DNA from: Chengkuizengella sediminis
GTDB lineage: Bacteria; Bacillota; Bacilli; Paenibacillales; KCTC-33759
Length of the DNA stretch: 64,000 bases
Assembly: GCF_010078385.1 (NCBI RefSeq)
Contig: NZ_SIJC01000002.1
Span: 1 to 64,000 of the forward strand
Direction: 5' to 3'
Shown here: positions 1 through 7,917 of the stretch, in pieces
Layout: the number at the start of each line of letters is the position of its first letter
Numbering within the stretch: position 1 is the stretch's first letter
Position numbers and translations under genes: made by a program
The notes under the pieces: generated by a model
Database searches by the model: none
What the model was told of the DNA's origin: nothing
What the model saw: the letters and a program-made list of their open reading frames with translations, nothing else

Positions 1-107
1 ACCATCAAGACCCGCCCAGGTCGCCCTTCTTTCAATACTACTTGTTCTCCAGACTTAATGTGATCAGCTAAGTATACACCTCCACCATTGCTAAAATGTA
101 AAGCTGA
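1..107 (-). pseudogene. LanKC (class III lanthipeptide synthetase) kinase-domain start, partial
   Basis: Read on the minus strand, about 35 codons give ALHFSNGGGVYLADH followed by SGEQVVLKEGRP. This is the glycine-rich ATP loop and the catalytic-lysine strand of the Ser/Thr kinase domain of class III/IV lanthionine synthetases (RamC/LanKC family, consensus HFSNGGGVY...VVLKEARP). The frame is closed by a stop codon just upstream, at about 112. It runs off the left window edge, so the rest of the kinase and cyclase may lie outside. The preceding part of the same protein family lies on the opposite strand immediately to the right, so this piece is not an intact gene. The family call is firm; whether anything functional continues to the left cannot be seen. 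Confidence 0.75.
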
Positions 108-273
108 TTCCTATATACTAAATGATAAAAGATGGCTCGATGGAAATGTTTATTTTCGCTATGGTGCTTATGAAAAAATGTACATTAAGGATGATGCATC
201 TTACGTAGATTATTTTTTACCAGAATATTCTTATTGCATAATTATACAGAAGTCCGTATTATGTTATTTATAA
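88..273 (+). pseudogene. LanKC N-terminal (lyase-side) fragment, inverted relative to the kinase piece
   Basis: The plus-strand frame gives SYILNDKRWLDGNVYFRYGAYEKM. This matches the block GPYILSD.R...VYYRYGGF that in RamC/LanKC proteins precedes the kinase domain by roughly 80-100 residues. After about residue 45 the similarity fades and a stop follows. There is no plausible ribosome-binding site, and the nominal start (TTG at 88) lies inside the neighbouring minus-strand kinase fragment. The two pieces therefore point away from each other across a junction at about 96-109, which suggests an inversion or deletion scar in an ancestral lanthipeptide synthetase gene. Confidence 0.65.
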
Positions 274-561
274 CAAACATATATTAATTATTCAATTAAA
301 GCGGTGCAATGATGGTGTTGTTTGAAAATGTTTTTATAAAAAATTTATATATTAGTTCAATTATTATTAGAAAATTCAGAAAATTAATATAATTAAGTTT
401 CTAATTATTGAATACCATGATGATACATATGAATATTTTTATTTATAACTAAATAATTAATTTAATTTTGGAATGAACAGTTTCTATGATGTATAAAAGA
501 TGTCTATTATTTAGTTGTCAAGTTTTCGTATCATAGTTAGTTTGTTACAACTAACTTAAAT
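274..561. other. AT-rich gap without a recognised gene
   Basis: Very AT-rich DNA between the lanthipeptide synthetase scar and the leader of the crystallin gene. No frame longer than about 25 codons with a ribosome-binding site was seen and no protein family was recognised. It probably holds the promoter of the next gene, but no convincing -35/-10 pair could be chosen. Confidence 0.5.
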
Positions 562-595
562 AAAGGAGGTGATATCTAATGTGAAGTTTGTATGA
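562..595 (+). promoter_or_regulatory. Orphan full-length Shine-Dalgarno in 5' leader (STAB-SD candidate)
   Basis: AAAGGAGGTGAT at 562-573 is fully complementary to the 3' end of 16S rRNA but lies about 117 bases before the true start of the crystallin gene. At the right spacing it is followed only by ATG-TGA (579-584). In another frame it is followed by GTG and three codons before a stop (581-595). It cannot direct synthesis of a normal protein. The arrangement resembles the STAB-SD 5' stabiliser of Bacillus thuringiensis cry3A mRNA, where a bound ribosome protects the transcript. Confidence 0.45.
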
Positions 596-689
596 TGGAA
601 TCTATTTGTTATAATTATGTTCTTTATTTTCAAATGTAAGGGTTTTCAAGTAGAGGTAAAATGATTAATTTAATTGGGAGGAAATAAAT

Positions 690-3530
690 ATGTTAATGTT
701 CAAAAAAAATTATCTATCTAGTTTTATCATTTGTGTTATGTTTTCATTCGTTTTAGCTTTGATCACAATGAGCGTATTTGCATCAGAGGTAAATGCAGCA
801 GGATATGTGGAGATCGATAATGGTGACTATAAGGTATATGTACCTGAAGAAACAGCATCTACAATGGATACGGCTAGTTCATCAAGCGGCGATTACAAAT
901 TGCCTCCACTTATCGTCCCTGCTACCGAAATGGAGGATGCATATCCAGATTCTACGTATCAAAGTAGAACAATTTATCCAGGTGTAGTACCAGAAAGATT
1001 TGATAATATACCAGTTAGAGTTAAAATAGGTACGGGCGAATATGATGGAGAAAATAATCAATTCTATAATTCTGAATTTTACGAAGATCTCGCAGGAAGG
1101 GATATAAGTCATTTAAATGCTATGATAAGTGATGAAGGTTATGATATTGGTGTCTCTACATTTCTAGGTATTTTTGATCCAACAAACAACGCAATTGTAA
1201 CTACATTCCCACTTCAGGGTGATGTTCCTGAAGGGATTATACTTTTACTAAATAAAGAATCACACTTTGCTGAGGGTCTCACGTTAGATATTGAGGAATG
1301 GTGGCAGTTAGCGCGTGCTGGAATTGCACCTGATGGTACAGCAAGTACCTTATCAATAGGAATGGAGTATGGATTAAGTACGGAACAGACTGAATCAGCG
1401 GTTATTACACATGGATTTGGAACAGAGGCTAAATTGGAATATGAAAACCAATTAGCTGGAATTACAGTAGGTGCTACTCTGAGTTACAACTATGCAGATG
1501 AAAGAACATATGCAATTTCTAGAACATACCACGCAGCTACTACAGAAACAGTTTCATTTGAATTTGGATATTCTGGGGGAAATGCATACAAGTGGGGTGT
1601 ATATAATTTAGTCACAAATGTAAAAGTAAATTATAATTCTGGAGTCAATTTTGGCAAACTAGATGATGTTTTTGATAATGATTTAGATGATGTAGGACTT
1701 ACAACTGAAAAGAACACTTATTTTATACAAATGGTTAATAAATTGCACGCTAGTGTTTCTACACCTGTTTATGATGTAGATACAACACTAGCAGTACCTC
1801 AAATAACAGCTACTCCAGATTTTGGTAACTTAACGACAACAATTTCTTGGAATCCAGTGACTGATTCGAATGTTGAAGGTTTCTTTGTTTATAAAAATGA
1901 TAGTATTGCTGCAACGATCTTAGACCCAACAGTAACGAGTTGGACTGACGTGAATGTAAAACCTGAAGAAAGCAATACGTATAAACTCAGATCGTTTCGT
2001 CAGGATAATCTATATACTATTGTGGTACTTTATTATACGGTGTCAAATTATAGTAATGAACAAGTAGTAACATTGGATTTAACAAGTCCAGAAGACGTTA
2101 GAGAGTTTGCCGTTGGTTGTTCCATTCCACTTGAATGGACTGATTCTCAACCTCTTGTAGGGGAAAGAACTTGGTATAATATACATCTTGGAGACCCATC
2201 TTTAGGCGGAGATTTAATAGGTTCGTTTGAAGGGAATGATACTTCTATAAATATATCTCCTGAATTATATGACTTATTAGTGGCAAATCCAAATGATGAT
2301 CTGTATATTACGAAAGAAATACTTTATGATGGTCAAATTATTCAATCAGATGCTATTTTGGTTCCTAATAATTTTACAGTGACAGAAACTGCGTTTTTAT
2401 TTGAAAATTTAAATTTCAAAGGGGATTGTATTACAGTAAGTAAGGGTCAATCTTTGCCTAATTTACACGATGCAACATATGATTTTGGTGACAAATTGAA
2501 ATCAATGATAATTCAAGGAAACGTATATGTTAGACTATTCGAAGACGGGGACTATCTAGGGTATGCACAAGCGATCTTCTCGGAGAACGGTTATTATTAT
2601 AATCATGACCTTGACTCAAAACTTATACAATCGAATACGGTGTCTTCTATAGAAGTAAAAGAACAAGAAGACGGAGTCTATGCATTTAGTGGGTATGATT
2701 TCACTGGTGATATAAAAACATTGACTGGTACCGGGACTGGTGGTGTAAGAATGGGTTATGATGGCTCGGGAATGGATCATTTTCTTGGAAATGATAATTT
2801 AGATTCGGTGAAAGTTATTGGTGATTGGGCATTAGTTGCATATCAGGATGTTGGCTTTAAAGGAAATTTGGCTGTCATTAAAGACGGTTATGGAGAACCT
2901 AATTTAGCTGATGGTCATGCTCTTAATGATAATGCAGCTTCATCAATTAATGTGTTCAAAGGCGAAGGTGTTTATTTCTTTAATGATTTTGGTTTAAGAG
3001 GAGCTTATGAATATATTGATTATGAATATAAATGTTCCTTTGTCGAAAATTGTGGAATGACTAATGACAGATTGTCATCCGTGCTAACTATCGGGAACCG
3101 TGGTGTTACATTGTATGAACACAGTAAATATGGCGGTAAAGTACAAGCAATTCGACATAAAGATGATAGACTAGATAGTTCAGGAAACGTAGGAGATAAT
3201 ACAGTTTCGTCGTTTAAAATATTCGGGAAAGGTGTTTATTTATTCACCAATGCTGAATATGATGTAAATGGGGGATATACAAATGTAACTACTCCTGGAA
3301 ATCATTCGTCAATTGACAGAGTAGATTTTAAAGATAATACACTAAGTTCAATATTTGTTATCGGTTATAAAGTTACATTATACGAAGATCCTAATTTTGG
3401 TGGAGCAAGTGAAGAGTTTAATGACATCGTGGGTGACAGCATCAAGCCGTACGATAATGCTTTTGGCACTCCTAATGAAAATACTATTGGAAATGATAAA
3501 GTTAGTTCTCTCATAATTGAAGAGTTGTAA
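690..3530 (+). CDS. Secreted multidomain beta/gamma-crystallin protein
   Basis: A 946-residue exported protein. The start is fixed by GGGAGGAAATAAAT before the ATG. Residues 1-37 are a signal peptide ending near VNAA. Residues about 60-360 are a beta-rich region with a long Ser/Thr-alternating stretch (about 225-320) that could form beta-hairpins, as in pore-forming proteins; this is inference, and no family was recognised. Residues about 368-470 look like a fibronectin III domain. From about 567 to the end come repeated Greek-key motifs. At least eight copies of the calcium-binding pattern N/D-D/N-x-x-S-S are visible (GDKLKSM, NDNLDSV, NDRLSSV, GDNTVSSF, KDNTLSSI, NDKVSSL and others), enough for about four beta/gamma-crystallin domains. 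Expected role: a calcium-stabilised extracellular adhesin, spore or matrix protein, or toxin. It is monocistronic. Confidence 0.75.
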   Translation: MLMFKKNYLSSFIICVMFSFVLALITMSVFASEVNAAGYVEIDNGDYKVYVPEETASTMDTASSSSGDYKLPPLIVPATEMEDAYPDSTYQSRTIYPGVVPERFDNIPVRVKIGTGEYDGENNQFYNSEFYEDLAGRDISHLNAMISDEGYDIGVSTFLGIFDPTNNAIVTTFPLQGDVPEGIILLLNKESHFAEGLTLDIEEWWQLARAGIAPDGTASTLSIGMEYGLSTEQTESAVITHGFGTEAKLEYENQLAGITVGATLSYNYADERTYAISRTYHAATTETVSFEFGYSGGNAYKWGVYNLVTNVKVNYNSGVNFGKLDDVFDNDLDDVGLTTEKNTYFIQMVNKLHASVSTPVYDVDTTLAVPQITATPDFGNLTTTISWNPVTDSNVEGFFVYKNDSIAATILDPTVTSWTDVNVKPEESNTYKLRSFRQDNLYTIVVLYYTVSNYSNEQVVTLDLTSPEDVREFAVGCSIPLEWTDSQPLVGERTWYNIHLGDPSLGGDLIGSFEGNDTSINISPELYDLLVANPNDDLYITKEILYDGQIIQSDAILVPNNFTVTETAFLFENLNFKGDCITVSKGQSLPNLHDATYDFGDKLKSMIIQGNVYVRLFEDGDYLGYAQAIFSENGYYYNHDLDSKLIQSNTVSSIEVKEQEDGVYAFSGYDFTGDIKTLTGTGTGGVRMGYDGSGMDHFLGNDNLDSVKVIGDWALVAYQDVGFKGNLAVIKDGYGEPNLADGHALNDNAASSINVFKGEGVYFFNDFGLRGAYEYIDYEYKCSFVENCGMTNDRLSSVLTIGNRGVTLYEHSKYGGKVQAIRHKDDRLDSSGNVGDNTVSSFKIFGKGVYLFTNAEYDVNGGYTNVTTPGNHSSIDRVDFKDNTLSSIFVIGYKVTLYEDPNFGGASEEFNDIVGDSIKPYDNAFGTPNENTIGNDKVSSLIIEEL

Positions 3531-3544
3531 TATAAGAGACTAAT

Positions 3545-3606
3545 AAGAGGAGCAGTTTCAACTCGTGAAATGTAGATACATTCACATAGGGGACTGCTCC
3601 TCTTCA
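3545..3606 (+). terminator. Long stem-loop after the crystallin gene
   Basis: AAGAGGAGCAGT pairs with ACTGCTCCTCTT across a loop that itself contains a small hairpin (GTGAAATGT / ACATTCAC). It lies directly after the stop codon. The T-run is weak, so it may end or protect the transcript. Confidence 0.55.
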
Positions 3607-3730
3607 TGTTTAAGCAATTCATTTACGGTTTGCCCTTTAGGGGTGAGATTGTCACTCCGTTACAAGGTCTTTTTTTGATTCCTTGTTCCTTCTTTTCTTT
3701 TCCAATTACAACAGATTTCTTTTTATCCCG

Positions 3731-4111
3731 TTAATATGTATTATTCATGACAACATTAAAGATCATAACTCCAATGGTACCTCCAATGGATCTAAAAAAT
3801 GTAGATGCAGAGGTCACAGCACCTAACTTTTCTTTTGGAAATGCATTTTGTACAGCGATCATCAATGTAGGCATCACTAACCCCATTCCAAATCCCATAA
3901 CAATCATAAATCCATCGGCTGTCCACATTGTTGACTCCAGCCCCATCGTGCTCATAAGGAAAAATCCTATGCTTGTAATGATCATTCCTACGGTAAGGTT
4001 TGTTCTATATTTAATTCGCAGTAACAACCTACCCCCTATAACGCTCGCAACAATTAAAGATATCATCATGGGTGTCATTGTAGATCCTGCTTCTATTGGT
4101 TGGTGAAACGC
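3731..4111 (-). pseudogene. C-terminal fragment of a DHA2-type MFS drug exporter
   Basis: About 125 codons on the minus strand read as the last four membrane segments of an EmrB/QacA-type (14-TM, DHA2) transporter. [15 protein letters not shown] is the usual block after TM segment 9-10, followed by GMGLVMPTLMIAVQNAFP and TSASTFFRSIGGTIGV. A full-length member has about 470-520 residues. Here the upstream side is cut at about 4111, where a transposon fragment begins, so it lacks the first three quarters and has no start. It is non-functional debris left by a Tn3-family rearrangement. Confidence 0.8.
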
Positions 4112-4235
4112 CTAAACTTATCTCCACTCGGTTGGGAACATATCACATTAACAGGTGATTACGTATGGCAAACAAAGAACAGATTTTAATAATCTACGGC
4201 CATTACGAGAGAAAAGCTTTATGAAAAAGCGATAA
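4106..4235 (+). pseudogene. C-terminal remnant of a Tn3-family transposase (TnpA)
   Basis: The plus strand reads [20 protein letters not shown], the highly conserved last residues of Tn3-family TnpA, then hits stops after one frame change. The next frame continues NLRPLREKSFMKKR and ends at 4235, so a single frameshift separates the two parts. About 940 residues of transposase upstream are missing, replaced by the MFS fragment. A small hairpin (CGATTCC / GGAATCG, about 4247-4275) lies between this remnant and the element end. The family call is firm. Confidence 0.85.
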
Positions 4236-4294
4236 AAATGAACAGTCGATTCCTTAACGTAAAGGGAATCGGCTATTATGTATCCAAATTATGT

Positions 4295-4332
4295 CTAAAC
4301 GTACAATTTTCTTTTTTTGGTGTTGTGACCCC
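4295..4332 (-). repeat. 38-bp terminal inverted repeat of the Tn3-family remnant
   Basis: Read on the minus strand inward from 4332, the sequence starts GGGGTCACAACACC and ends ACGTTTAG exactly 38 bases in. The length, the GGGG start and the ACGTTTAG (consensus ACGYTAAG) end are the hallmarks of Tn3-family repeats. It points toward the transposase remnant. It stops three bases from the stop codon of the catalase-like gene, so the insertion barely spared that gene. Confidence 0.75.
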
Positions 4333-4334
4333 TA

Positions 4335-5348
4335 TTAATCTTCTGGTTCAAGCATTTTACGATTATCCCTAACATGTCTGAATTTGGATAAGTTTTTGTA
4401 GATTTCAACGCGAGCGCGATTGATACCACCGATAGGTTGATGTTCTAATAATGTATGACCTGGTGAAAATGACATTTCCTCAGCTAACTCATCTCTTTCT
4501 TTTGTTCTAAATGTTTGTTGAGGTATTTTTATAGTTGCTACCTTTATAAAAGGAGAATCTGTTTCCTTCCACTCGACACCTGCATCTTCAACTGGCATCA
4601 AGAGAGGATCTTTTTGAAACTGAATCATAAAATCAAAGCTTGCCTCGTGTTCTCTGAGATGTTTTTCAATATTATCTGATAAATAAGTATTCGTCAGCTC
4701 ATTTGGTAAAGAGCTTTTATATGTTGATGTAGGGATAATGGAGTATTTAACAACGTTATTTTCACCAAACAAATAAGGTGTTGTACTCCAAAAACGAATA
4801 TCTAATGGGGAAGTTTGATTTTTCTTTCCTTTTTTCATTTCTTTAAGGAGATGTCCTTTTCCAGAAACCATGAATTTTAGAATCATTACTAATGGGTTCC
4901 ATTTAAGAGCATAGTAAACTGCATCATGAAATAATTTGACCGTTCCTAATGGCATGGTTGGATGACTCAATAATACAAAATCTTGCGTTTGTTTTTCCTC
5001 TTTAAGATATTTTTCACCTTCAACATCAACTAGTTTAATGGCAAAGCCACGAAAATCCTTCTTGTTGTCTGATTGTGGTGTTCCACTAGAACTGGAGATT
5101 CTGATCCAAGCGGGATAAGTTTTCTCCTTTTGGAAAAGTCCAACTTTAAGTTCTTCAGGAAGATTTGATGCAATTTCAAATTCAGCTTTTAATAAGGCGA
5201 GATGTTTAGGGTGAGCATCTCTTTTTGTATTTCCTTTTTCATAACTTTTTTCCATTTTTCCTTGTAATAAAGATTGCATTGATTGTATTACTAATGCTTC
5301 ATCAGCAGGGATAGATTCAAACTTTGTTGGTGAATATGTATTTTTCAT
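4335..5348 (-). CDS. Catalase-related heme protein (small catalase-fold family)
   Basis: A 337-residue cytosolic protein of the reduced catalase-like fold (y4iL-like or SrpA-like heme peroxidases) rather than a 480-residue monofunctional catalase. The catalase signature survives as AWIRISSSSGTPQSDNKKDFRGFAIKL (given here only to show the RxSS...DFRGFA pattern), with QDFVLLSHPTMP in the middle and FRTKERDELAEEMSFSPGHTLLEHQPIGGINRAR near the end. The last block carries the usual (FSPG...GGINRAR) motif, where an allene-oxide-synthase-like or catalase heme pocket closes. AAGGAGTCAAGTT precedes the ATG. The likely role is peroxide or organic peroxide chemistry. The substrate cannot be told from sequence. 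Confidence 0.75.
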   Translation of the reverse strand: MKNTYSPTKFESIPADEALVIQSMQSLLQGKMEKSYEKGNTKRDAHPKHLALLKAEFEIASNLPEELKVGLFQKEKTYPAWIRISSSSGTPQSDNKKDFRGFAIKLVDVEGEKYLKEEKQTQDFVLLSHPTMPLGTVKLFHDAVYYALKWNPLVMILKFMVSGKGHLLKEMKKGKKNQTSPLDIRFWSTTPYLFGENNVVKYSIIPTSTYKSSLPNELTNTYLSDNIEKHLREHEASFDFMIQFQKDPLLMPVEDAGVEWKETDSPFIKVATIKIPQQTFRTKERDELAEEMSFSPGHTLLEHQPIGGINRARVEIYKNLSKFRHVRDNRKMLEPED

Positions 5349-5523
5349 AACTTGACTCCTTATATTTGAAATAAGTTTATTATGACTGTTTTTTATTAGT
5401 TATTAATAACTATTATACAGACTTTGTTTTTATATTATATAATCTTTGTTTTATTTTCAAATTGTATTTTATTCCATCTAAAATATTATGCTAAAAAGAT
5501 TTATCTCTAATATACTCACGTCC

Positions 5524-5675
5524 GGTTCTGTTGCAAAAATAGTCTGCTAGAAAAATAGAGTACCAATTCTCTTAGAGTTTATGAATTCTTTCTCGTTTTG
5601 GACAGACTCCAACTGTTGTTGGTCAATCTGTCCTTTTCTTACATATGCATGGCTTCCACGCCACTCAGTATAGAG
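5524..5675 (-). pseudogene. IS6-family insertion sequence end with transposase C-terminus
   Basis: GGTTCTGTTGCAAAAATAG at 5524-5542 matches the terminal repeat of IS6-family elements (IS240/IS257 type, GGTTCTGTTGCAAAGTT). Just inside it the minus strand encodes RKGQIDQQQLESVQNEKEFIN and a stop at 5547, like the family C-terminus (EAMHMIRKGQ...SVQNQIKFI..LFG). The block VEAMHM lies immediately upstream in another frame, so there is at least one frameshift. Only about 45 codons are recognisable. No second end was found with confidence. Confidence 0.65.
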
Positions 5676-5847
5676 ATCGTTAATGGCTACATAATTATTG
5701 TAAACAACAAAAATATGATACAATGAGTTCTTAAATTTTACTGGTGGTGATGCAGGTAGGTAAAAACGAAAGTTAAAAACATTACATCTACGAACTGACA
5801 ACGCAAAGTGAACGATTATGAGTAAAATAATATTTTCTGAAAACAAA

Positions 5848-6303
5848 TTAATATACTTCAAAAAAATCCAAATGTGCAGCGGGTTAGTAATTTGGCTATT
5901 ACTTATACAGATGCTTTCAAAAATAAATTTATGGATGAATATCTTAGCAGGGAAATTCCCAAGACAAATATTTGAGGAACATGGTTTTGATATTGATATA
6001 ATAGGCTTAAAGCGAATTGAACAATCAGCGCATAGGTGGAAAAAAGCTTATGAGAAAGATGGGATGATTGGGCTTACAGATACTCGCAAAACCTCTTCTG
6101 GAAAGCCTCTAAAAACGCGAACTTTCTCAAGCGGAAATTATAGAGAGACAGGAAGCAAGAATTAAGCTCCTAGAAGGACAGGTCGATCTATTAAAAAAGC
6201 TTGAAATAACAGAAAGGAGGCTACTAAGCAGAGGAAAAAAACTAGAACTGAATAAAATATTTCAGTTGATTTATGAAACATTACAACAAAATATCACAAT
6301 ATA
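5848..6303 (+). pseudogene. IS3-family OrfA remnant (helix-turn-helix transposase subunit)
   Basis: Three frames join into one OrfA-like protein. They are AITYTDAFKNKFMDEYL, then GKFPRQIFEEHGFDIDIIG with SAHRWKKAYEKDGMIGLTDTR, then ELSQAEIIERQEARIKLLEG and QVDLLKKLEITERRLL, ending at 6303. This is the DNA-binding subunit of IS3-group elements (HTH followed by a leucine-zipper-like coiled coil). Frameshifts lie near 5950 and near 6120, so no intact product is made. No OrfB follows on this strand; an OrfB piece lies on the other strand at 8.6 kb and need not belong to the same copy. Confidence 0.8.
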
Positions 6304-6455
6304 GGAATCATCTTCTAGTTGCTTAATTCTTTTTTTACTCTTTCTTTTTTAAAGGACAGGAAAGTATATAATTATCCTTTATTCCTCAAGAAAAAAATCT
6401 ACCTCTGGTAAGAAGAAAAATAATTGACAATATTATTTAATATTTATATATTTTA

Positions 6456-6467
6456 TTAGGCGCCTAA
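6456..6467. promoter_or_regulatory. Perfect 12-bp palindrome TTAGGCGCCTAA upstream of secreted protein gene
   Basis: TTAGGCGCCTAA lies 46 bases before the start codon in otherwise extremely AT-rich DNA. The paralogous gene at 22.0 kb has TGGCGCCA at a similar upstream place. It is a candidate operator; the factor is unknown. Confidence 0.4.
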
Positions 6468-6513
6468 ATTCACACATTAATTTAAATATCAACTAAGAAG
6501 AGGGATTAAAAAA

Positions 6514-7296
6514 ATGAAAAAATCAAAAAAACTATTTGCTTTAATAACTGTATTGTGCATCACTTTATCTCTACCAGTTTCAATGGGGAGCTATGCTGCT
6601 GGGAGTAATGTTAATATTAATAATAATGCGGAATCTGTTATTAATAAAACGAAATTTGTTATAGTAGACACATTTGGTTCAGATAATAGAGGCTGGATAG
6701 GTGATTTTGCAGATTATCCGGTAGATTATGATGAGTCTCAGTATCAATTACAGTTTTCAAGAGAGAGTTTACCAATCGAGATTGATCCAGAGGGAAATGG
6801 CTTATTTTTAAGTGGAGTTAATAGAAGTGACGATCTTTTTATGTTTATAAAAAAGAAAGTAGATACAAGTTACGGTTTGAAACCTAATACGAATTATTTG
6901 GTAAATTTTGATATTGAAATTGCTACAAATGCTCCACAAGGGGCTTTTGGTATAGGAGGAGCTCCTGGAGAAAGCAATTATGTGAAAGCTGGAGCAACAA
7001 CAGAAGAGCCAGCAATTATTATACAAGACGGTTTTTATCGTATGAATATTGATAAAGGAAATCAATCTATAAGTGGCGAAGAGGCTATAGTTCTTGGTAA
7101 CTTAGCAAAATTAAGTACTATATTTGATTTTTCCTATGAATTGAAAAACTTTAACAATGATAACTTTGATGATGCGTTTATTGTAAAAACAGATGAAAAT
7201 GGAGAGTTGTGGTTATTAGTTGGAAATGACTCAGGGTATGAAGGACTCACAAGTATCTACATTCCGAAAGTGAAATTCATATTAACTGAAGCATAA
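6514..7296 (+). CDS. Secreted protein of unknown function, short paralogue
   Basis: A 260-residue exported protein with a clear signal peptide (residues 1-29, ending SYAA). Residues about 45-260 align almost throughout with the C-terminal two thirds of the product of the gene at 20960-22027. Shared blocks include GDFADYPVDYDESQYQL, FLSGVNRSDDLFMFIKKKVD, GLKPNTNYLVNF and TDENGELWLL. It lacks the roughly 85-residue OB-like segment that the paralogue carries after the signal peptide. The pattern of a beta-sandwich with a single conserved domain resembles extracellular carbohydrate- or matrix-binding modules, but no named family was recognised. AGAAGAGGGATTAAAAAA precedes the ATG and a terminator follows. 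Confidence 0.75.
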   Translation: MKKSKKLFALITVLCITLSLPVSMGSYAAGSNVNINNNAESVINKTKFVIVDTFGSDNRGWIGDFADYPVDYDESQYQLQFSRESLPIEIDPEGNGLFLSGVNRSDDLFMFIKKKVDTSYGLKPNTNYLVNFDIEIATNAPQGAFGIGGAPGESNYVKAGATTEEPAIIIQDGFYRMNIDKGNQSISGEEAIVLGNLAKLSTIFDFSYELKNFNNDNFDDAFIVKTDENGELWLLVGNDSGYEGLTSIYIPKVKFILTEA

Positions 7297-7325
7297 GTAA
7301 GTAATTAAATCAATTTTTTATATGT

Positions 7326-7349
7326 AAGCACCCTAGTGGTGCTTTTTCT
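7326..7349 (+). terminator. Intrinsic terminator
   Basis: AAGCACC-CTAGT-GGTGCTT followed by a T-rich tail, 30 bases after the stop codon of the secreted protein gene. Confidence 0.8.
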
Positions 7350-7364
7350 TTATTTTGCTTGTAC

Positions 7365-7917
7365 AGAAGAGTACATTTCATCACTTTCAGCAGAGGAATA
7401 AAATAAACGCCGAGTGCCGAGATGATAATATCGTTTCAATTAAAGTATTAGAGAAACTGCAAATGAATAGAATTGGAGAAAAAGTAGAATATATATAAAT
7501 CAAAAATTACCAATATAATTATGATTAAAAATATGTTACAGTGTAATAAATAACTATCTATAATAATTCAAAATCATGAATGTTTATGATACATTACTAT
7601 ATCTTATTTTTGATAAATGACTCTGTTCCTGTTTAAGACTCTCCTTGTTCGTGATCCCAGCGATAAGGAACAGATCGGGAGCGCTGATGGTGAGCGTAAA
7701 TAATCACCAATAAAAAAGAAAGTCCTTACTAAGATATGACTCTTAATAAGGACTAGTACAAACAGCTTGCTTTTATATTATCCCAATTATCAATTAAAAT
7801 ATAACAGTTGGTTTTTTACATTCCAGCCCATAGATAAGAGTCCAAGCAACTTCATTAGATTGTTCATAAGATAGTATGAAATGTTATTTTAATCTAATAA
7901 AGTAGGAGGTAAGATTT
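7365..7917. other. Gap with IS debris; no supported gene
   Basis: The stretch holds one copy of a 44-bp hairpin repeat (7711-7754). A 28-codon frame from ATG 7618 (ending LVRDPSDKEQIGSADGERK) is richer in G and C than its surroundings but has no ribosome-binding site. It may be a scrap of foreign coding sequence. Nothing else was recognised. Confidence 0.4.
7711..7754 (-). repeat. Hairpin repeat, copy 1
   Basis: TAAAAAAGAAAGTCCTTACT...CTTAATAAGGACT; the arms AGTCCTTA and TAAGGACT pair. On the minus strand it reads as an intrinsic terminator (stem followed by TTTCTTTTTT). A nearly identical copy lies at 8518-8558 in the same orientation. Confidence 0.7.

Larger units (their letters stand above)
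4106..4332. mobile_element. Decayed right end of a Tn3-family transposon
   Basis: A partial element: the TnpA C-terminus plus one terminal inverted repeat. Nothing of the resolvase or of the other end was recognised. The interrupted MFS gene on its left side indicates a deletion with one end-point inside tnpA. Confidence 0.75.

Noticed and set aside
3747-4106. 119-codon plus-strand frame
   Set aside because: Exactly antisense to the convincing MFS fragment.
5676-5861. Upstream part of a 104-codon minus-strand frame
   Set aside because: Only the last 45 codons resemble the IS6 transposase end; the rest has no family and no ribosome-binding site and is chance open frame.
7618-7704. 28-codon frame ending GSADGERK
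   Set aside because: No ribosome-binding site and no family. Kept only as a remark on the gap.
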